Part shown: positions 22,024 through 27,865 of the stretch, piece by piece
Layout of the letters: every line of letters begins with the position of its first letter
How positions within the stretch are numbered: the first letter of the stretch is position 1
From: Smittium culicis
Lineage: Eukaryota > Kickxellomycota > Harpellomycetes > Harpellales > Legeriomycetaceae
Direction of reading: 5' to 3'
DNA: 27,865 nucleotides
NCBI GenBank assembly: GCA_001970855.1
Contig: LSSN01000552.1
Span: 1-27,865 of the forward strand
The notes under the pieces: generated by a model
Databases searched by the model: none
Seen by the model: only the letters and a program-made list of their open reading frames with translations
What the model was told of the DNA's origin: nothing
Translations under genes and position numbers: made by a program

Positions 22024-22209
22024 TTGTGCCGTGTTAATTTATATAATAAGCCATTAAATAAATTTACTGCAACCAAGAAAAGAAAGTCGCCTTTCGAGAT
22101 AGCAAAGGCAACACTTGAGCAAAATAACAAGTCAGAGACGGAAGTATCTTACAAAAGATTATATTTAACCAATATTAAAACCGATAAAATAGAATCAATT
22201 GCGGAATAA
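22024..22209 (+). pseudogene. Orphan coding-like fragment
   Basis: A frame of 61 codons opens with GTG, not ATG. Its composition looks more like protein than the surrounding AT-rich frames: Lys/Glu-rich with FEIAKATLEQNNKSETEVSYK. I recognise no family. It lies between two fragments with weak F-box resemblance and could be part of the same decayed gene or a separate exon. Confidence 0.2.
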
Positions 22210-22579
22210 ACATATTTCAAGCTGTTCTAGGGGTGTATATAACTCATTGATAACTACTGAAGATTTATTGGTATTATTTTATCACAGATGTTTATAAATA
22301 ATATTAAAAATATATTCATGATGTACAGAGAATTTATGATAATTTATTATCAAAATATAATAATTAACATGATAAATAACAAAAAATAAAATGATATGAA
22401 GTGAGCAACACTAAATTAGCATAAAAATTTCATATACCCATTTTATTATCTTTTTTTTAGTATAATATCTCAAGGCATGTTTAGTTTCATTAAATTTTGA
22501 GTAATCGAGTTCATTCGATCCATCCTATCTCTTTGACAAACATTGACTACAAATATATCGAGGTATAATTAGCTGAGTA

Positions 22580-22762
22580 ATGAATTTAGAGAATATCTTC
22601 AATAAGCCCTTTGAACATATTTTTGGGTTTATAAACCTTTATTTAATTCATAAGTTTCTATTAATCAAATTATCAATTGGAAGACTGTATACATATATTA
22701 AATACAAAATTTCATATCAATATAAGTGCGATTTTTATAATATAGAATTTATTCTATTATAA
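22580..22762 (+). pseudogene. Possible second F-box-like fragment
   Basis: This ATG-initiated frame of 60 codons includes FEHIFGFINLYLIHKFLLIK. That spacing resembles the F-box core (E-H-I-F-x-F-x-x-L-x-D-L-x-x-x-x-L-V), though the opening Leu-Pro is missing and the usual Asp is replaced. It may be a relic related to the fragment at 21362-21556, or a chance hydrophobic frame in AT-rich DNA. Confidence 0.18.
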
Positions 22763-23920
22763 AGCGCATTGTAAGGATCACATTCGAATATTTAGCCGTC
22801 TCAAGAATGAGTTCAAAACTCAGTCCAGAATTATCAGAGATGTCTTAGATTTTTACTCTATTTCAAGATTTGGTTGAATCGAGTTTTGAGTCTAAAATGG
22901 GTTTACCAAACTCAAAAAATCTATGAAAACACTGATTGAGACTCTTTAGGATTAAAACAGCTATATAATATTATAATATAGTTCCATATATTAATATTAG
23001 TAGCTAGGAGACTAAACTAAAATTGTAATTGAATGAAAAACAAAAAAAAACAATGAAATATGACAACCTGGATTTATATAAAAAGAAAATATGATCTGTA
23101 TTATAGCGAAGTGTAATATAAAAAATATCTATTTATTATTGTATTTTATCTTCTCTTCTCTTCTCTTATTTTAAGTATTTTCCAAATTCATGGAAAATAA
23201 AAGATATAAAATAAGTTTATGAAAAGTATCTAAAAAAGAAATATACTAATTCCTAAATTTATTTTTATAATCATCTTAATGATTTAATATCGATGAACAT
23301 ATATTAAAATAAAAATTTTATATTATACACCTTTAAAAATCTTGTTAAATATATGAAATGAAAAAAACTTTAGATTTAGCATGAAGTATTGATATTAATA
23401 TTTCATTTCTTGCCGCTTTATTAATTTTAGAATATTTTGTAATACTTTTTTATTAATAAGATTAAAAAAAATGAAATTAATATTCTAATAATATCGAATT
23501 CTGAGTGCTTAATACCCTAATTTTTTTACAATAAATGATTTAAATCTAATTAATTCAAATAATTATATTAAACCTCATATATACTAAAAAAACGAATATT
23601 AAAGATAAATAATAAATCTCAAATCAGGATTAAATATATTTTTACGGATAATAAATACTGAAGGTTAAAATTTTCAAGCACGAAAATTGGGCGATATAAA
23701 TCAAGAAGGTTAAAAATTAGATTTCTATGAATTTTTTTTTTTTTTCAATCTGACACTATTATATTTCTCATATTTTTGTTCAATACTCTATAGAGCTATT
23801 GACTTTATCAATCACTACCTCTAATCAATAATTTTCATTCGAAATAATTTACCAGAAATGAAATATATTTTCCTGCATTAACAATCTCATCATTTAGTCA
23901 ATTATGATTATAAAGAACAT
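22763..23920. other. AT-rich stretch, no gene seen
   Basis: About 1.2 kb of AT-rich DNA has no supportable gene. A short (TTCTC)n repeat lies at about 23150-23167, and an imperfect inverted pair of ACTCAAAAC/GTTTTGAGT type lies near 22815-22895. Confidence 0.45.
23150..23167. repeat. (TCTTC)n pentamer repeat
   Basis: About three and a half tandem units of the pentamer TCTTC. This is a minor simple repeat. Confidence 0.7.
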
Positions 23921-23924
23921 TTAA

Positions 23925-24097
23925 CTCTTTCCCGAAAGGTAGATTGATATTGTTGTATCATATCTAACAAACTACATATAATAAAAATAATGAAGTTATT
24001 GGTTTTTTTGTATAATTGCAAAAAAAAAAAAAAATAACATATAAATCACTAGCGAATCGATTAATTCATTTATTTAGGAGTGCTGGCCAGGAAAGGG
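23925..24097 (-). mobile_element. piggyBac-type MITE copy D (173 bp)
   Basis: The left end CTCTTTCCCGAAAGGTAGA is preceded by intact TTAA (23921-23924). The right end GGCCAGGAAAGGG is followed by TATA, a scrambled TTAA. The left 55 bases align with copy C (GGTAGA, ATAT, TAACAAAC), so it has the same orientation. It lies about 14.6 kb from copy C, on the other side of the giant gene, so the family is dispersed and not one local duplication. An internal A-run at about 24019-24032 is private to this copy. Confidence 0.72.
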
Positions 24098-25485
24098 TAT
24101 AGTGCGCTTGCTATTGAAAGATTTATTTAAAATATAGTTAGCAGTTTAAAATAACATATTTTTAGTCAAATCAACAAAAGAACCCTTTGTTATGAATCAT
24201 CAAATTTAACTCGATGAGCTTAACAGCCGGGAAATTGTATACCAAAATCAAGATGGTTATTTCACACCAATGAATGCTATTAGGTTTTTTTTTTCAAGTA
24301 CAAGTAGTTTTAATTGAGCAGTTATAGAATAATAACAATTCATTTTCCCCTTTTCCACTCCATATATCTCCAATATTTCTGTTTAAAAAAATATTAGAAA
24401 TAATTTAAAATCTTTTTTATATTGAGTAAAAATATTATGCTTGATATACTTTAAATATATAAAGCTCTTTTTTTTTTTTTCAAAATCGGCGATGGTATCT
24501 ACAAAAGTAAATATAAAAACCATCAGAGTTTCAGGTTATCTTATAAGGTTGTTAATAAATCCTAATGAGATATAAATTGAAACAACATAAAAAAATATTG
24601 ATTCTGAACAGCTTTTTTTCGGAGGGGGGGGGGGTGCGATTTATTGAAAAAATAGTTTAAAATAATATTTTTTAATAGATATATTTTGTAATAATTTGAG
24701 TAAAAAAACAAAAAGCAGTCTAAATCAAAAATTTTATTATGATAACTATAATAGGCTCTATTCGGTAAACAAGCTATCTAATAAAAAACAATAAAGTTGC
24801 TGAAAGTCTTAATAATCACAATTTCTTAATTTAATAAATTTCTTCGCCAGCTCGAAAGATGCTTATATAAAATTTTGATTAATTTTCCACCTGAAAGATC
24901 ATCGCCGCCCCTGATATAATTGATTTATAAGCTATTTTTATTTCTAATAAAATAAAGATGATAAAAACTAGTTGCCTAGTATCCCAGGAAATAATTTTAA
25001 TAAAATTAATTTGCTTACGTCAATATTATCAAGTTTCATCATAATATTCTTAATAGAGGAAACATATTAATTGCTACTATACTATTCGATAAATCTAAAC
25101 CTAGAATTAAAAACAAATAATAATACGCGAATAAATTAAGACAATAATAATTTTTAATTTTATATACTGTAAATTGCACGATTTTTCTATCCTTATCATC
25201 TTTTTATTCGCAAAGGTGCTCAACCAGCATAAAGATTTTCGATTTTCTAAAAAATTTTATATGCTTCAAATATTAACAATGGAAAAAATATTCGAAACGT
25301 TAGATTCATCCATCCATCCAGCCAGCCAAAATCAAATAAAGGTGATTACTTAACTGGTGCAAAAACTTTTTCGCGAAAAAGTCAGGAACTAGAAGTCAGA
25401 GGACCCAAAATTCAAAACTAGAATCCTATTGACGGACTTAACAGCTTACCTGGAACTCACTTAGGCGCTTATATAAATTTAATTA
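24098..25485. other. AT-rich stretch, no gene seen
   Basis: No credible frame is present. Local oddities are a run of nine G residues in an otherwise AT-rich context at about 24625-24634, and a CATC/CAGC tetramer run at about 25309-25327. Confidence 0.45.
25309..25327. repeat. (CATC)n/(CAGC)n tetramer run
   Basis: CATC tetramers grade into CAGC tetramers. This simple repeat lies roughly 170 bases before the start of the recognisable retroelement relic. Confidence 0.7.
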
Positions 25486-25489
25486 GAAT

Positions 25490-26330
25490 TATTACGCTCA
25501 CCTTTATTAGAATAAGAACGCAAGACTGGAATACATTCTTATTCAGGAGCTAGTTCTATGAACTACAAACCATCACCACTGAAAGACCCAGCATAGAGTG
25601 TGGTGAAGAAGGCAGACAAAACCATTATGAAATTCAGGTAGCTATGACTTAATAAAACAGGCTGATAGACTATTTTTTCTAAAGAAGAATACAGGGAAAC
25701 ACTGAACTTCAGATCTCTTAAGATCCCGAGTTCATGTTTTCGAGCTATATGAGAGCTCTATTATAGGAAGTGAACGCTACAGTAGCCCAGGAAAGGTTAG
25801 ATAACATCCATAAGAGACTCAAACTTCAAGGTAAACCTGCAAAGTTCAACGAACCAGATCTAAAACCGCTGATGAACCAAGCGTCTTTGAACAACCTATT
25901 TTTTTTCCGCGAGAGTATATTAAACATAATTTAAAAGTACACAAAAAACTAAAAAAAAAAAATTAAAAAAATTTTATAACTGACCTCCCTCCGTCGCTCT
26001 AGCAACTTCATTCCCACTGGCTATTTGTTGTAGGTATCTTTATACGCCTTAATTGCCAAATAATCAGCATCGAAGCGCCATAGTTTCCTGCCCTTTCGCA
26101 AGCACCAGCAAAGCTCGAAAAAAATATTTGATCAGCTGTAACTCTATTGCAGCACCTAGAATTAATGCTGCAATAACCGCGGAAGCCACTTTGAATCACA
26201 ATAACTCGTGCTATCAGTCAAATTTTCACAAGTTGAAGTCGAGGCCGCTGAAATTGGCCTCATTTGAGATCCAGAAAGGCTCCCAGTTTGTTATGAACAA
26301 AAAAAATCTAGAACTTTATGGAGCATAATA
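25490..26330 (+). pseudogene. Decayed gag-like retroelement coding relic
   Basis: Translated with allowance for stops and frame changes, this stretch keeps an ordered set of blocks. They are an ERK..IHSY block, NYKPSPLKDPA, SVVKKADKTI and YEIQVAM (~25500-25650). The ragged RLIDYFF..RRIQGN comes next, then a clean open segment at 25767-25931 with VAQERLDNIHKRLKLQGKPA and EPDLKPLMNQASLNNL. An ALIAK..SASKRHSFLPFRK block (~26045-26100) leads into Ser/Arg-rich sequence. I recall this block order from gag-like proteins of retroelements in Harpellales/Kickxellomycotina genomes; this could not be checked. At least five in-frame stops and one frame change make it a pseudogene. An A/T-rich insert near 25935-25980 splits it. 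The open frames at 26008-26199 (-) and 26053-26328 (+) are not separate genes. Confidence 0.55.
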
Positions 26331-26640
26331 GAATACAATAGGACAATATGTAATACAATGAAACCTTATCGATCATCATAGAACGTTATAGAATATTATA
26401 CATATATTATTTCCAATTGCTTCTAGAACCTTAAGAACATTTCATAATATTATGCAATCTATTATTTGAAAATCTTTAATGTTTTTATAATTATTTTTAT
26501 CCAATAATATCATTTAGATTTTTCTTCTAAATTATAAAAGGGTAACCTTTTTCCATCTTTCAGAAAAATCTAATTGTATTATTTATTTTATTATATCTAT
26601 CCCACTAAGTATATATTATCCCTATAATATTAAATAAAGA
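26331..26640. other. AT-rich spacer within or after the relic
   Basis: This AT-rich insert separates the gag-like relic from the more GC-balanced DNA that follows. It starts with loosely repeated AATAGAATACAATAGG-like units (26325-26400). No gene is seen. Confidence 0.4.
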
Positions 26641-27865
26641 AAAAAAACTTAGTCTTAGTCTTAGTCTCGGTTTCAGTAATACATAAACCCTGCATTTACT
26701 CCTCTCTCCGTGTTTGACACAGTTGAGGAGATACCTATTGATGCGCAAATCGGTATACTTCAGTCTGACAGACAGCCGATTGGTTAGGAACATAGTAGAT
26801 GGTCAATTTAGAATTGCATTCAAGAGCTTCTACAATTCTGCTCCGGGATCAAAGTCGTTTGGTACAAAAATTCAGTCGAGGGTTATATTTCCGCACAAAT
26901 AGACCCGGATTTTGGAACTCCTCTCACTTTTTCGGCTATTCAATCGGCGCAAAACTTGGTATATTTCGTTTAATTTCCAGATCTATTATTTTTACCGCAT
27001 CTATTCAAATTTATGATGATTCGGGAGGCCAAAAAAATTTTAACAGACGTAATAGCTCTTCTTTAACCAAAGATATTTATTAAAGAGTATCAGCGTATGG
27101 ATCTTGGATTTTACAGTTAAATTTTCTATATTCCTACGGAGCTTCGGAAGATACGATCTGTAATCGATCTCTGGAAATTAAAAGTACACGCGAAGGAAAA
27201 AAAATAAGGATTAATACGATTTTCACCATTTCCCATAATATTTACCGGAATGAGTTTCTTTCGCCTTTGATCTCCAGGATATTATTATACACATTCTGTT
27301 AAACATAACGTACAGAAGATAATCAACTTTCACTGGAATTACAAATATTTTCGGTTCCGAATTTTATTATACGAGATGTAATTGAGTCTAAAAGTATTGA
27401 AAATTTTTTATTCCTATTTGTTTGATTTGCAGACTGAAAATTATCTGCCTATCAAGAATATCGTAAGGTCTTAGAAGAAGTCACAGAGGCTTTTTGATGA
27501 AAAGATCATTTGATTTACTCCAAGCTAATGGAGCTTGTATTCAAACAAAAAAAATTGGAACCAATAATCACGTAATACTTATAAACCACCCATAACTGAA
27601 TGGTAACTAACACAAGTTATTATTTGTTCAAAGTTCCTACGACCAAGATCACGGATCTACATAGAAAATTCTAAAAAATAACGAACGTTTTCCGACTTAA
27701 TTTCATTTAATTAGAGAGTTTAATTGGAATCCCAATTGATTTATATAGATTTAATAACTGGGAGACACAAACTTAACTGATTATTGGAGGACGAAATCAG
27801 ATTTAAGTCTATAATATATGCATGGATATCGACAGTAACTCTCAAGAAGTATGATATTCATAGCC
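26641..27865. other. GC-balanced tail, possible further retroelement relic
   Basis: Base composition is closer to coding than in the surrounding spacer, and several overlapping frames of 60-95 codons occur on both strands. None carries a motif I can identify, such as a reverse transcriptase or integrase signature. Position right after the gag-like relic makes a decayed pol region the simplest guess. A TTAGTC hexamer is repeated about three times at 26651-26670. The segment continues past the window edge. Confidence 0.3.

Noticed and set aside
26641..26670. Telomere-like repeat (TTAGTC units)
   Set aside because: There are only about three hexamer units and they do not match TTAGGG or known fungal telomere repeats.
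1..27865. tRNA, rRNA, CRISPR array or prokaryotic system
   Set aside because: No T-loop/anticodon arrangement, rRNA core sequence or regularly spaced direct repeats were seen. Introns and protein families are eukaryotic.

Overview
The window is nuclear DNA from a very AT-rich eukaryote with small introns (67-282 bp, GT...AG). It is most likely an early-diverging fungus. The grounds are a Shp1/p47-type Cdc48 cofactor, a KIAA1143/DUF4604 protein, a fungal-style CENP-B/pogo-related protein, and a decayed gag-like retroelement segment. That segment resembles proteins I recall from Harpellales/Kickxellomycotina fungi such as Smittium; this is from memory and unchecked. Nothing here is bacterial: no operons, Shine-Dalgarno sites or CRISPR arrays.

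Layout. A compact gene cluster fills roughly 0.8-4.5 kb. It holds a six-exon Shp1/p47 gene (+), a two-exon KIAA1143-like gene (+) and a single-exon gene of unknown function (-, convergent with the second). A gene-poor stretch follows from 4.5 to 12.3 kb. It has one plausible small membrane-protein ORF (-), five of the window's six short TTAA-flanked elements of piggyBac-MITE type, an (AT)n microsatellite and a cluster of perfect hairpins near 11.3 kb. From 12.3 to 21.0 kb a single three-exon gene on the minus strand encodes a predicted 2855-residue protein. About its first 2,050 residues are Ser/Asn-rich and low-complexity, and its C-terminal fifth is a pogo/CENP-B-like helix-turn-helix plus DDE_1 domain whose acidic triad reads E-D-E. 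From 21.0 to 25.4 kb the DNA is again AT-rich, with possible F-box relics and a sixth MITE. From about 25.45 kb the base composition rises and a stop-riddled gag-like retroelement relic is visible. The last kilobase may be more of the same.

How the parts relate. The first three genes look like conserved housekeeping genes that share only proximity. The most notable content is the giant protein, which looks like a domesticated transposase fused to a huge disordered N-terminus and may be a DNA-binding or transcription factor. It lies beside a locally amplified family of unrelated piggyBac-type MITEs. I see no multi-gene defence or biosynthetic system. Gene structures were assembled by eye from splice sites and phase: the Shp1/p47, KIAA1143-like and giant gene models each give an exon total divisible by three with no internal stop.
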